DNA of 48,269 nucleotides, taken from positions 1 through 48,269 of the forward strand of contig JAZRYC010000096.1 of assembly GCA_045600525.1 (NCBI GenBank). Reading direction: 5' to 3'. This DNA is from F23-D06 sp045600525 (GTDB lineage Bacteria > Bacteroidota > Bacteroidia > Bacteroidales > WCHB1-69). Under the pieces are notes generated by a model that did no database searches, was not told the origin of the DNA, and saw only the letters and a program-made list of their open reading frames with translations. Of the stretch, positions 27,046 through 34,277 are shown one piece after another; the stretch's first letter is position 1, and each line of letters begins with the position of its first letter. The translations under genes were made by a program, and so were the position numbers.

Positions 27046-27276
27046 ATGGATTTGTCTAAAATTACAAATGTAATCAAAGGTTTGGCTGGCAATAAGGAAG
27101 TTAAAGATGCCATCCAAGATATCACGAAGGACAAGGATGTCAAAGAGGCTCTCAATCAGTTGAAGAAAGACAAGGACATTAAGTCTGCTGTCACGAAGAT
27201 TACTAAAGACAAAGAAGTCAAAGGAGCCATCAACCAGTTGACCACGGCTGTAAAAGCTGAAACCAAGAAAAAATAG
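27046..27276 (+). CDS. Small protein built of four 13-residue repeats
   Basis: The 76-residue protein starts MDLSKITNVIKGLAGN and then runs through four consecutive 13-residue units: KEVKDAIQDITKD, KDVKEALNQLKKD, KDIKSAVTKITKD and KEVKGAINQLTTA. It ends in a Lys-rich tail. The pattern K-[DE]-[VI]-K-x-A-[ILV]-x-x-[IL]-x predicts an amphipathic helix with a regular hydrophobic stripe. No signal peptide or membrane span. The ATG at 27046 is chosen because of the promoter at 26985-27014. I do not recognise a named family; binding to a membrane surface, nucleic acid or protein partner are all possible. Confidence 0.82.
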   Translation: MDLSKITNVIKGLAGNKEVKDAIQDITKDKDVKEALNQLKKDKDIKSAVTKITKDKEVKGAINQLTTAVKAETKKK

Positions 27277-27287
27277 GGCCAACAAGG

Positions 27288-27320
27288 ACGGCCGGAAGCT
27301 GACCGTTTCTTTTTTGTTTT
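27288..27320 (+). terminator. Probable terminator
   Basis: ACGGCC (27288-27293) pairs with GACCGT (27301-27306) with one mismatch, followed by a T-rich tract. The stem is weak, and the adjoining A/T-rich sequence may also serve the convergent kinase gene. Confidence 0.45.
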
Positions 27321-27375
27321 TTTTATTTTTGTGCCTTGGCTGTTTTGCACTGTCAAGGGACATTTCCTATTTTCA

Positions 27376-28620
27376 CTACTTCAGTAGTGCATTTTTAATA
27401 GAGTCTGTTGCTCCTTTCATCTTATTATAGTAGATGAGGTTGTAAGCGTCTTCTAACTTTTTGTCCATAGTGGCAAATTGCGGATACTTCCGTTTTACGT
27501 CTTTGATAATGCTTTCCTGACGTTCGTAATAGGTGTCATTGGTGGGCAATTTGAAACCATAGTCGGCATAACCAATGCGTTTGTCATCGGCTGCAAAATA
27601 GGCATCCCAGAAGGGTTTGTAAATGGTGTCGATGCACTTCTCGATTTGCTGGAGTGCGGCTTTGGAAAGCTCGACTTCTTTATCTGGAACCGGTGTTTTG
27701 ACCTCTTCTTGAAGAATGCGTATGGTGTCTGTGGTGGATTTCGGTTCTGTCTGCGAGGAAACCTGCGGTGTCGGCGGGTTGTCTTTGGCTTGGGAGGTGG
27801 GCTTTAGAAGTAGGAAGATTGCGAGGCTGATGAAAAGCAGGAAGACGCATGCACTGGTGATGAGAAACAGTCGTTTGTCTCGTTTCAGCTTCTCGATGAT
27901 GGCGTTTGCATCGGGCAGTCGTTTTTCGCGGTCGTAGTTGTCGCACCAGGATATGACCGTTCCCCATTTTCCGAGTCCCATTGGCAGGAGTTGCTTTAAG
28001 ATCTTTGCAAAGGAGTAAAGGTCGGTGCGTGCGTCAATTTTCACATCGCCTTTGATTTGTTCGGGGGCCATGTATTTGGGCGAACCTGCCGGCTGCTTGA
28101 GCACGGCAAAAGTGTCGCTGTCGGCCAATCCGAAGTCTATAATTTTGATATTGTGGCCGTTGTGCGTGATGAGGATGTTGTCGGGCTTGAGGTCGCGGTG
28201 GACAATCTGCTTGCCGTGGTAATAGGCCATTGCGTGCAGCAGTTGGTCGGCGATGGCGTTGCGCGTGAGCAGTGATGGCTTTGCCTTTAGAAACTCTTTG
28301 AGCGTGATGCCGTCCACATATTCCATCACGATGCAGGGACCGGCCACGGGGTCGATTTCAAAACTGAAGGTGCGCGCGATGTTGGGATGATCCATCTGGA
28401 TGCCCAACTTGAATTCCTTGGTCAGCAATTCCCGATAGATGGCTTCGTTCTGATGCTCTGGCCGCAGCCCTTTGAGTACGAACCATTTGCCGTAACGCTG
28501 CGCTTTGAATAAACGGTTGAATCCTGATGACGGAATTTCCGTGTACTGTGTGAATACATTGGAAATGTTTTCCACAGAGGAGGTGATTTCGCCGGAAGAT
28601 GAGGATTCGAGAGAGGACAT
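27376..28620 (-). CDS. Membrane-anchored Ser/Thr protein kinase
   Basis: The 414-residue Hanks-type kinase has the ATP-anchoring Lys50 in WFVLKG, the catalytic loop HRDLKPDN (141-148), DFG at 162-164 and APE at 185-187. The Gly-rich loop is degenerate. One membrane helix (about 251-272, LFLITSACVFLLFISLAIFLL) is followed by an extracytoplasmic region of about 140 residues rich in charged helices, which may sense a ligand. I take ATG 28620 rather than the in-frame codon 20 residues upstream because it leaves room for a promoter box at 28645-28652. It is divergent from the first DUF4230 pair. Confidence 0.9.
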   Translation of the reverse strand: MSSLESSSSGEITSSVENISNVFTQYTEIPSSGFNRLFKAQRYGKWFVLKGLRPEHQNEAIYRELLTKEFKLGIQMDHPNIARTFSFEIDPVAGPCIVMEYVDGITLKEFLKAKPSLLTRNAIADQLLHAMAYYHGKQIVHRDLKPDNILITHNGHNIKIIDFGLADSDTFAVLKQPAGSPKYMAPEQIKGDVKIDARTDLYSFAKILKQLLPMGLGKWGTVISWCDNYDREKRLPDANAIIEKLKRDKRLFLITSACVFLLFISLAIFLLLKPTSQAKDNPPTPQVSSQTEPKSTTDTIRILQEEVKTPVPDKEVELSKAALQQIEKCIDTIYKPFWDAYFAADDKRIGYADYGFKLPTNDTYYERQESIIKDVKRKYPQFATMDKKLEDAYNLIYYNKMKGATDSIKNALLK

Positions 28621-28644
28621 ATTTGTTGTCTCGTTATAGAGCGG

Positions 28645-28652
28645 CGAAAATA
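28645..28652 (-). promoter_or_regulatory. -7 box for the kinase gene
   Basis: Read on the minus strand this is TATTTTCG, one base off TAnnTTTG, 24 bases before the kinase ATG. Confidence 0.45.
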
Positions 28653-28723
28653 GTATTTTTATGCTGATAGCATTATTCAAATAGCATAATTTATTTTGTT
28701 GATGAGGACATCATATTATTTAA

Positions 28724-28731
28724 TACTTTTG
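28724..28731 (+). promoter_or_regulatory. Promoter for the first DUF4230 pair
   Basis: TACTTTTG fits TAnnTTTG; a TTG 22 bases upstream (28699-28701) may be the -33 element. The ATG lies 88 bases downstream. Confidence 0.5.
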
Positions 28732-28819
28732 CATCTCATTGAAATTAAACTTCTATTTGCACGCAATTGTCTAAACCGCCGTGTTTTCAAAAAAGCACTT
28801 TTTAATAAAAATCATTACT

Positions 28820-29395
28820 ATGAAAAAGCTGATCGTAGTCGCATGTGTGTTGTTGTCTGTATGCGCTTCCTGCAATCAGAAGGATGTGCTCAAGGAACTC
28901 ACCTTGCGAGAGAAAATGAACGCGAAAGTGTCCGAACTCACTGAAATGAGCGAGCTCGGCACGGTTGAGTACAAGGTGACCAAAGTGGTCAAGGCCTCCG
29001 ATGACCCCAAGTGGTACCAGTTCGGTGACCGCAAAATCCTTTTTCAGTGTACTGCCTATCTCAAGGCAGGTATTGACTTGAACAAGTTTGATCCTTCCAA
29101 AGTAAAAGTTAACGAATCCGATAAGTCTGTTGTGATAATATTACCCAAAGCCGAACTGCTCTCATTTAACATTCCGCCAGATGAGGCGAAGCTGGCCTAT
29201 GAAAAAGTCGCTTTGACACGCTTCAACTTCACCGCCCAGGAACGCAATCTCCTGTTGCAACAAGGCGAAGAGGATATACGCAAGGATGTTCCGAGCATGG
29301 GAATCCTGCAGGATGCCGAGAAAAATGCAACCTCCTTTTTCAAATCCCTGCTCTCCCAAGTCGGTTTTGAAACCGTAACCGTAAAATTTGTGTAG
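28820..29395 (+). CDS. DUF4230 lipoprotein, first copy
   Basis: The 191-residue protein begins with a lipoprotein signal (MKKLIVVACVLLSVCASC), so it should be lipid-anchored in the envelope. The body matches the DUF4230 pattern: ELGTVEYKVTKVVKA, then ILFQCTAYLKAGIDLNKFD, ILPKAELLSF, and a helical C-terminus ending GFETVTVKF. Its function is not known to me. The next gene starts two bases after its stop and encodes a second DUF4230 protein, so the two products probably act together. A close paralog of the pair lies at 33633-34937. ATG 28820 is chosen because it starts the lipoprotein signal. Confidence 0.85.
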   Translation: MKKLIVVACVLLSVCASCNQKDVLKELTLREKMNAKVSELTEMSELGTVEYKVTKVVKASDDPKWYQFGDRKILFQCTAYLKAGIDLNKFDPSKVKVNESDKSVVIILPKAELLSFNIPPDEAKLAYEKVALTRFNFTAQERNLLLQQGEEDIRKDVPSMGILQDAEKNATSFFKSLLSQVGFETVTVKFV

Positions 29396-29397
29396 CC

Positions 29398-30027
29398 ATG
29401 AGAAAGTTCAAAAATAGTTTATACAGATTGCTTCCCTTCATCGCCATAGTGGCTTTGATTGTGGTTGGGGCTGCGTTGCTCTATTTGAAACTAAAACCGA
29501 AAGATGAGGTTTTGGTGATTGACGAAACCGCCAATATCGTGACTGAAATCCGTAAGATTTCGGAACTGACCACGGCCTGCTACTACGAAGATGTGATTCT
29601 GAAAGACAAGAAGGCTGCTTCTTCGGTCGCCGGCAAAGTCGTGAACAGCTTTGGCAAGAAAAACGAGCCCATTATGGAAGATGAAATCGTCATTGTGGCC
29701 AGCGGCAATGTCCGTGCCGGCTTCGACCTTTCCAAACTGACGACAAAAGACGTCGTGATTTCCGATTCTCTGCTGGAAGTCACACTGCCGAAGGCGGAAA
29801 TCTTAGATGTCATTGTCAATCCTTCCAACTTCGACATTTACATTGAAGACGGCCACTGGACGCACGAGCAGGTTACCAAGGTGGAGGACCGCGCCATGAA
29901 CCGCATCCGTCAAGATGCTGTCAATGACGGACTCCTGCAACACGCCACCGAATTGGGCATCGCCAAGTTGACGGAGATGTTCAAGACATTCGGCTACAGC
30001 GAAGTGGTCGTGAAAGTAAGAAAATAG
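29398..30027 (+). CDS. DUF4230 membrane-anchored protein, first copy
   Basis: The 209-residue protein has one N-terminal membrane helix (about 12-31, LPFIAIVALIVVGAALLYLK) and a DUF4230 domain outside: TANIVTEIRKISELTTACYYE, then VASGNVRAGFDLSKL, LPKAEILDVIVNPSNFDIYI and a C-terminal GYSEVVVKV. It differs from its upstream neighbour in anchor type (uncleaved helix versus lipid), which suggests complementary halves of one envelope assembly; this is inference. Its paralog is at 34278. It faces the FISUMP gene with 15 bases between the stops. Confidence 0.83.
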   Translation: MRKFKNSLYRLLPFIAIVALIVVGAALLYLKLKPKDEVLVIDETANIVTEIRKISELTTACYYEDVILKDKKAASSVAGKVVNSFGKKNEPIMEDEIVIVASGNVRAGFDLSKLTTKDVVISDSLLEVTLPKAEILDVIVNPSNFDIYIEDGHWTHEQVTKVEDRAMNRIRQDAVNDGLLQHATELGIAKLTEMFKTFGYSEVVVKVRK

Positions 30028-30042
30028 TCCATTGACTTTTTG

Positions 30043-31389
30043 TTATTCGTCTTTAAGGCATCTTACGGCGAAAAAGCTGTACTTGTTGCTGGTTGCCGGA
30101 CTTATATCATTATCGTTGTACATGATATAATAAGAGGTCGAAGCATGTTCCCCTAATTCCGTTGCGCTCCAGAAATAAGAGAATTGACCGGCATAGATGT
30201 ATTCGCTGGGAGTATCTTCATGCTCCCTGTAGGTGCCTGTTGGAATAGCAGAAAAACCTGCAATATCATTGAGCTCGGGCTGATTGCCGACATAGCAGTT
30301 GTAACTGTGTGGATCCCATCCCACCTGTGAAGCGAAATCCTTACCCGATGAGTTACAATCGGTGGAAAGTGCGCGGTTGTCAAGGAGCTCCTGCCAATCC
30401 GCACTGCTCGGAATATGCCACCCATTAGGGCAGATTCCTTGGTGAGGGAATGTCGGATTCATGGTGAAAGGACCATTTTCGGATAGCGGATAGTCCATGG
30501 CGGCCGCCCATGTGTACAAATTACCGCCGGTAGTAGTGTTGGGAGAAGCATAACACGGCATATAGTGCAAGCCGTAGCTCGGTTCGAAAAGCCACTCGCC
30601 GCCCGATGGAGCAGTTGTGCAGCGCATACTCTCTTTCGTCCAGCATTGTGACCCGATTTGGACGGTGTTGTAAACGTTTCCTTCATGGTCGGTAACGGTT
30701 TCCGCACCAACACAAGGGGCGGCTCCAAAAGTCAAGGTGATGGTGCCGCTGTCGTAGATTTCCTGACTTAATGGGAAGCTTAGATAGTTGTCTGCGTATC
30801 CGATAATTTCCAGTTCGTCTCCAAGTTGAAATGGGTGCTGGCTGCTGTATTTAGGTGGGCATTGACCGTTGCTGGTGACGGAGGAGGTCAGTGCGATATG
30901 ATTGCCGTTGGAGGTGCCGATGTTGATGAGCTTGTGTGAGCAATTTCCGTATTCACTACTCACGGTGAATAGATAGGTTTGAGGTTCGGCCAGGGCGACA
31001 GCAAATTCGTGTGTGCCCGCTGTGAGGGTCTGCTTCAAACTGGCACAGACTTTGCCGTTTATGTCAAAAATTTGGATGTTTACCGGACCGTCTTGCGGCA
31101 GCGCGAGACGGACGGTGGTTTGTCCTTCAAAAGGATTGGGGTGATTTTGCAGTGAATTTTCGCTTAAACCGCTAAGTTCATGGATGCCGTAGGTGACGGA
31201 AAGTTTCAGGACGGTATCGCGGTAGGGCAGCGTTTCTGTCCAGTTTCTGTCGTGATTGATGACGGTCACGCTATCCATCCATTGGCGATGGTTTGCCGTG
31301 GTTTTCCCCGTAAAGTTCAAAGTAATCTGTTGCGCTTGCAATGATGCGATACATGTCAGTAACGCAAGGATTGTTGTGATTTTTTTCAT
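30043..31389 (-). CDS. FISUMP-domain secreted protein
   Basis: The 448-residue protein has a signal peptide (MKKITTILALLTCIASLQAQ). The C-terminal half is a FISUMP domain (Fibrobacter succinogenes major paralogous domain): DHEGNVYNTVQIGSQCWTKE, GICPNGWHIPSSADWQELLD and the closing SATELGE...FAVRCLKD with conserved Trp and Cys. Upstream, at about 95-170, is a beta-sandwich with T9SS-sorting-like sequence (NHPNPFEGQTTVRLALP, VNIQIFDINGKV) that is internal rather than terminal. Such proteins are surface or secreted and of unknown function. The ATG at 31389 gives the clean signal peptide. Confidence 0.88.
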   Translation of the reverse strand: MKKITTILALLTCIASLQAQQITLNFTGKTTANHRQWMDSVTVINHDRNWTETLPYRDTVLKLSVTYGIHELSGLSENSLQNHPNPFEGQTTVRLALPQDGPVNIQIFDINGKVCASLKQTLTAGTHEFAVALAEPQTYLFTVSSEYGNCSHKLINIGTSNGNHIALTSSVTSNGQCPPKYSSQHPFQLGDELEIIGYADNYLSFPLSQEIYDSGTITLTFGAAPCVGAETVTDHEGNVYNTVQIGSQCWTKESMRCTTAPSGGEWLFEPSYGLHYMPCYASPNTTTGGNLYTWAAAMDYPLSENGPFTMNPTFPHQGICPNGWHIPSSADWQELLDNRALSTDCNSSGKDFASQVGWDPHSYNCYVGNQPELNDIAGFSAIPTGTYREHEDTPSEYIYAGQFSYFWSATELGEHASTSYYIMYNDNDISPATSNKYSFFAVRCLKDE

Positions 31390-31439
31390 AGTGTTTTTTT
31401 TATGAATCTGTTTTGGCCATTTCTGGAAAATGGAGTCGG

Positions 31440-31447
31440 CAAATATA
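31440..31447 (-). promoter_or_regulatory. -7 box for the FISUMP gene
   Basis: On the minus strand this reads TATATTTG, 50 bases before the ATG at 31389. Confidence 0.6.
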
Positions 31448-31686
31448 ATCATTTTTTTTTGTATATCAGTATGTTTTACGCTCGGCTATCGATGTTGAAG
31501 ATTTCGGTAGAGATGAGGCCGTTATCTTTTTTTATGATTTAATTTTTGTTTTGCTAAAATATAAAATACTTTAATATATGTAAATGATTATTTAAAATAA
31601 TTAAAATTGAATTATGAAAATAGAATGGTTCTGTATTTTTGAAAATTAGGACTAATTAGGACCAAACTACTTGTTTATTAAGTTTT

Positions 31687-31726
31687 TATTTTTGCGGCCA
31701 GAAAAAAGTCAGCCAGTTCTTTGACA
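31687..31726 (+). promoter_or_regulatory. -7 box followed by a BoxA-like leader without rRNA
   Basis: TATTTTTG at 31687-31694 is followed by GTTCTTTGACA at 31716-31726, which resembles the BoxA antitermination element of rRNA leaders (E. coli type GCTCTTTAACA). No 16S rRNA follows. The gap 31453-31686 before it is A/T-rich and holds no gene; it contains only a short ATTAGGAC doublet near 31646. Confidence 0.4.
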
Positions 31727-31832
31727 TCTTAAAAAGAGGGAAACCATCCCGAAGCGAACACAATCCGCGCCGTGGCGTTGAATACCTTCTGCGAAAAATG
31801 TTTGAAGAATGGCGGTGATAATGATTTTGTTG

Positions 31833-31840
31833 TATATTTG
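31833..31840 (+). promoter_or_regulatory. -7 box for the structured RNA
   Basis: TATATTTG lies about 45 bases before the first base-paired element of the RNA at 31885. Transcription would start near 31847. Confidence 0.6.
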
Positions 31841-31846
31841 CCGCCT

Positions 31847-32073
31847 GTTTTGTCGGAAACGGCAAGCACTCGTTCTTTAGAATATATTTCGTAAACGCTT
31901 ATTACTTCGTCAAAGGAAAATCTACCAAATTTAACTACAGCGAAAATTGTTAAGAAAGCACATTTAAGGAGTGATTTGCGCCTGCATTAGGCGTGGATTG
32001 TTTTTTCTATTGTGCTTTCGGGTTTTGGTAGAGCCCTCTTTGACGGATAGAAATACACTCCGCGCCTTTTTTT
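31847..32073 (+). ncRNA. Rod-like structured RNA, 6S RNA candidate
   Basis: Five nested stems lie on one axis: TATTTC 31885-31890/GAAATA 32050-32055; CGTCAAAG 31908-31915/CTTTGACG 32038-32045; TCTACCAAA 31921-31929/TTTGGTAGA 32024-32032; GAAAGCACA 31954-31962/TGTGCTTTC 32011-32019; and the apical CGCCT 31979-31983/AGGCG 31989-31993. Every stem is perfect. Between the third and fourth is a lopsided bubble (24 versus 4 bases), which recalls the central bubble of 6S RNA, the RNA that mimics an open promoter and traps RNA polymerase. A promoter box precedes it and seven T (32067-32073) follow. No ORF occupies it. The structure is clear; the 6S identity is inference, and cis-regulation of the GIY-YIG gene downstream is the alternative. 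Confidence 0.62.
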
Positions 32074-32110
32074 GTGCCCGGAAGATTGGTAAAATGAATG
32101 TTAGAATAAT

Positions 32111-32647
32111 ATGAAAAATATAAAGTTAGCAAAGGAATTAAGACAGCAGATGCAAGATAAAACGCTGTGTGTGGAACCACGCCCAGGTGTTTACCGCTGG
32201 TGGTTCCCAATCCAAAAAGCAACAGAAATTCTGTGTGGTTTTAAAAACAAAGATCTTGCCCAAACGATGAATTTCATGACCCGAGATATTCAAGGTGATA
32301 CTTATATAGGGTTGTATTTCGGCATTAGCAATGATATGAGAAGGCGCATACGCTGGCATATCATAGGGCCTTTTAAAAGCTCAACCTTGCGGAGAACGTT
32401 GCGCGCTATCGTTTCGCCCAATGATGATGACGAGGCCGCCAAAACAAAGGTGAATGATATTATTGACAACTGTTACTGGGAATGGGATTACTTAGATTCA
32501 TCGTCTCAGGCTGAAGCTGTGGAAACCGCGGAGCTTGCCCAAGATAAATTTGCATATCCTTTGAATATTAGTAAAAACAAAACAGTACCGGCCCAGTGGG
32601 TGGCCGAACTGAAAGCCCGCAGAGCTGATGTAAAACTCAATGAGTGA
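32111..32647 (+). CDS. GIY-YIG nuclease superfamily protein
   Basis: The 178-residue protein shows the GIY-YIG pattern: GVYRWWF at 26-32, YIGLYFGISNDMRRRIRWH at 65-83 with the Arg-rich helix that follows the YIG strand, and acidic residues downstream (WEWDYL) that may include the metal-binding Glu. The YIG strand runs directly into FGISNDMRRR, as in single-domain members. No membrane span. Whether it cuts DNA is unknown. It lies just behind the structured RNA, with no own -7 box that I can see, and may be read from the same transcript. Confidence 0.72.
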   Translation: MKNIKLAKELRQQMQDKTLCVEPRPGVYRWWFPIQKATEILCGFKNKDLAQTMNFMTRDIQGDTYIGLYFGISNDMRRRIRWHIIGPFKSSTLRRTLRAIVSPNDDDEAAKTKVNDIIDNCYWEWDYLDSSSQAEAVETAELAQDKFAYPLNISKNKTVPAQWVAELKARRADVKLNE

Positions 32648-32735
32648 CTGATGATTTGATGCAAATGCAACTGAAATTCAATAAACACCAACAATCTATA
32701 TTATCATCATTTATTAACAAATTAAATTAAGAATT

Positions 32736-32993
32736 ATGGGACTTATTAGTAGACTGTTTAGAACAAAGACGAAATCAGACTATGATCAGGATATTGCTTT
32801 CCTACAAGCAAAACTGGCGCATGCACAAGCCGCATTAGCACAAGCAAAGTCGCAAAAAAAGAGCTTTAAAGAAAAACATAACAATAGTGTAAGCTTTGAT
32901 TCGGCTATTTTCAACTATCAAAGCGAAATAGGAAGACTTAAAGCATCTATATCAAATCTTAAAGCTGCTAAAGCAAAAGCACCAAGAGGTTAG
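32736..32993 (+). CDS. Small helix-loop-helix (coiled-coil) protein
   Basis: The 85-residue protein has two predicted helices: residues 17-47, with the Ala/Gln-rich stretch KLAHAQAALAQAKSQKK, and residues 58-80 (FNYQSEIGRLKASISNLKAAK). A polar loop separates them. The layout is the same as in the protein at 36709, and the ends of the second helices align (GRLKASIS against ESAKASLK). No signal or membrane span. I know no family name. A pairing helical adaptor is plausible, but this is inference. Confidence 0.7.
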   Translation: MGLISRLFRTKTKSDYDQDIAFLQAKLAHAQAALAQAKSQKKSFKEKHNNSVSFDSAIFNYQSEIGRLKASISNLKAAKAKAPRG

Positions 32994-33076
32994 CGTATGA
33001 AAGCAGCGTTGGCTTGACTATTTACTGTCCTGTGTCCCCTACTGAATGCTTTCGAATTGTGTAATGTAACCCAAAA

Positions 33077-33226
33077 TTGAGAGAGGTCGCTAACAAAATA
33101 GAGCTTTTCTTGATCAGATACGGCTTGGACATTGTGACTGAGTTCCTGACAAGAGGACGAAATGACTACGGTATTCCCATTTTCGGAATATTATCGACTG
33201 AAAATCCGATATTTACACCTGCTTGA
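33077..33226 (+). pseudogene. Possible gene remnant or TTG-start mini-ORF
   Basis: In this otherwise empty gap (32994-33281) one frame reads 49 codons with protein-like composition, including EVANKIELFLIRYGLDIV, TEFLTRGRNDYGIPIFGIL and a TGA stop. It has only a TTG start, and stops precede it, so it is most likely the tail of a lost gene. Confidence 0.3.
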
Positions 33227-33281
33227 AAAAAATGTCATGTACTAAGTATAATTATTTATTAACTCTAAAAAAAATTAAAAA

Positions 33282-33572
33282 ATGGACGAAAAAAAAATTA
33301 TGGAGCTCTCTGGAGAAATTGTTAATGCAATTGTTGACCTGAGCTTAGGTAAAGGCAGTTTGTTAGACAAAGTTGGAAAAGGTATGGTAAGCAAATTGGT
33401 GGACCATCCCAAATTTGAAGAAATCAAACAATGCTATATTGATTATTTGAGCGAAATTTCGGACAAAGTGGACTCTGCTTCCGAACTTAAAAGATTAACG
33501 GATTTCCGTTATGCCATTGTCGATTTGTATCAAAAAGAAGAGTCAAACGAAGACGCTGAAACAGAAGCATAG
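33282..33572 (+). CDS. Small helical protein of unknown function
   Basis: The 96-residue protein is soluble and mostly helical. It opens MDEKKIMELSGEIVNAIVDL, has a Lys/Gly-rich middle (GKGSLLDKVGKG) and closes with an acidic tail (EESNEDAETEA). It starts 60 bases before the second DUF4230 pair and probably shares its transcript. I do not recognise a family. Confidence 0.62.
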   Translation: MDEKKIMELSGEIVNAIVDLSLGKGSLLDKVGKGMVSKLVDHPKFEEIKQCYIDYLSEISDKVDSASELKRLTDFRYAIVDLYQKEESNEDAETEA

Positions 33573-33632
33573 CAAATGAAAGATTTTACAATCTTGTATA
33601 AAAGTAAAAATTAAACTCTTAATTGATTTGCA

Positions 33633-34259
33633 ATGAAAAAACAACTTTTATTAATGGTAATTTGTCTGGCAGTACTCTTTTCGTCCTGCGACGATGCTGC
33701 TGTGGCAAAGCTCAAAATGTCTGGGTTTAAATTGGCATCCAAAGCCAAAGGAACGCCAGAATTGACCCTGAAGCAAAAAATGAACAAGAAAATGTCTGAG
33801 ATGTCTGAGATGGCTGAATTAGGCACGGTAGAATATACCGTTACTAAAGTTGTTAAAGCTGAAGACAATGCTAAATGGTACAATATAGGCGACCGTAAGA
33901 TTTTATTCAAATGTACGGCTTATTTGAAGGCCGGTATCGACTTGAGTAAGTTTGACGCTTCAAAAGTGCAAATTAATGAGACTGATAAGACGGTTGTTAT
34001 TACTTTGCCTAAAGCTGAGTTGCTTTCTTTCAATATGCCTCCTGAAATGGCAAATTTGACTTATGAAAAAGTTTCCAAGACCCGTTTTAATTTTACGGCA
34101 AAAGACCGTAATATTTTGCTCCAACAAGGTGAGGCCGACATCCGTAAAGACGTTCCCAATTTAGGGATCCTCCAGGAAGCAGAAAAGAATGCGTCCGCAT
34201 TTTTCAGGACAATGTTAGGACAAATGGGCTTTGAAAGTGTTACGGTTAAATTTGAATAA
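33633..34259 (+). CDS. DUF4230 lipoprotein, second copy
   Basis: The 208-residue protein has a lipoprotein signal ending LFSSC. It is a paralog of the product at 28820: aligned blocks include ELGTVEYTVTKVVKAED, GDRKILFKCTAYLKAGID, LPKAELLSFNMPPE and TRFNFTAKDRNILLQQG, and most residues are the same over the last 150. It carries an extra 12 or so residues after the lipid-anchored Cys. Codon use is more A/T-rich than in the first copy, so the duplication is not recent or the bias differs. The membrane partner follows after 18 bases. Confidence 0.85.
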   Translation: MKKQLLLMVICLAVLFSSCDDAAVAKLKMSGFKLASKAKGTPELTLKQKMNKKMSEMSEMAELGTVEYTVTKVVKAEDNAKWYNIGDRKILFKCTAYLKAGIDLSKFDASKVQINETDKTVVITLPKAELLSFNMPPEMANLTYEKVSKTRFNFTAKDRNILLQQGEADIRKDVPNLGILQEAEKNASAFFRTMLGQMGFESVTVKFE

Positions 34260-34277
34260 TTTTAGAATAGCAATATC

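Noticed and set aside
28696..28944. An 82-codon frame overlapping the first DUF4230 lipoprotein gene
   Set aside because: It runs out of frame through the lipoprotein signal and DUF4230 sequence and crosses the promoter.
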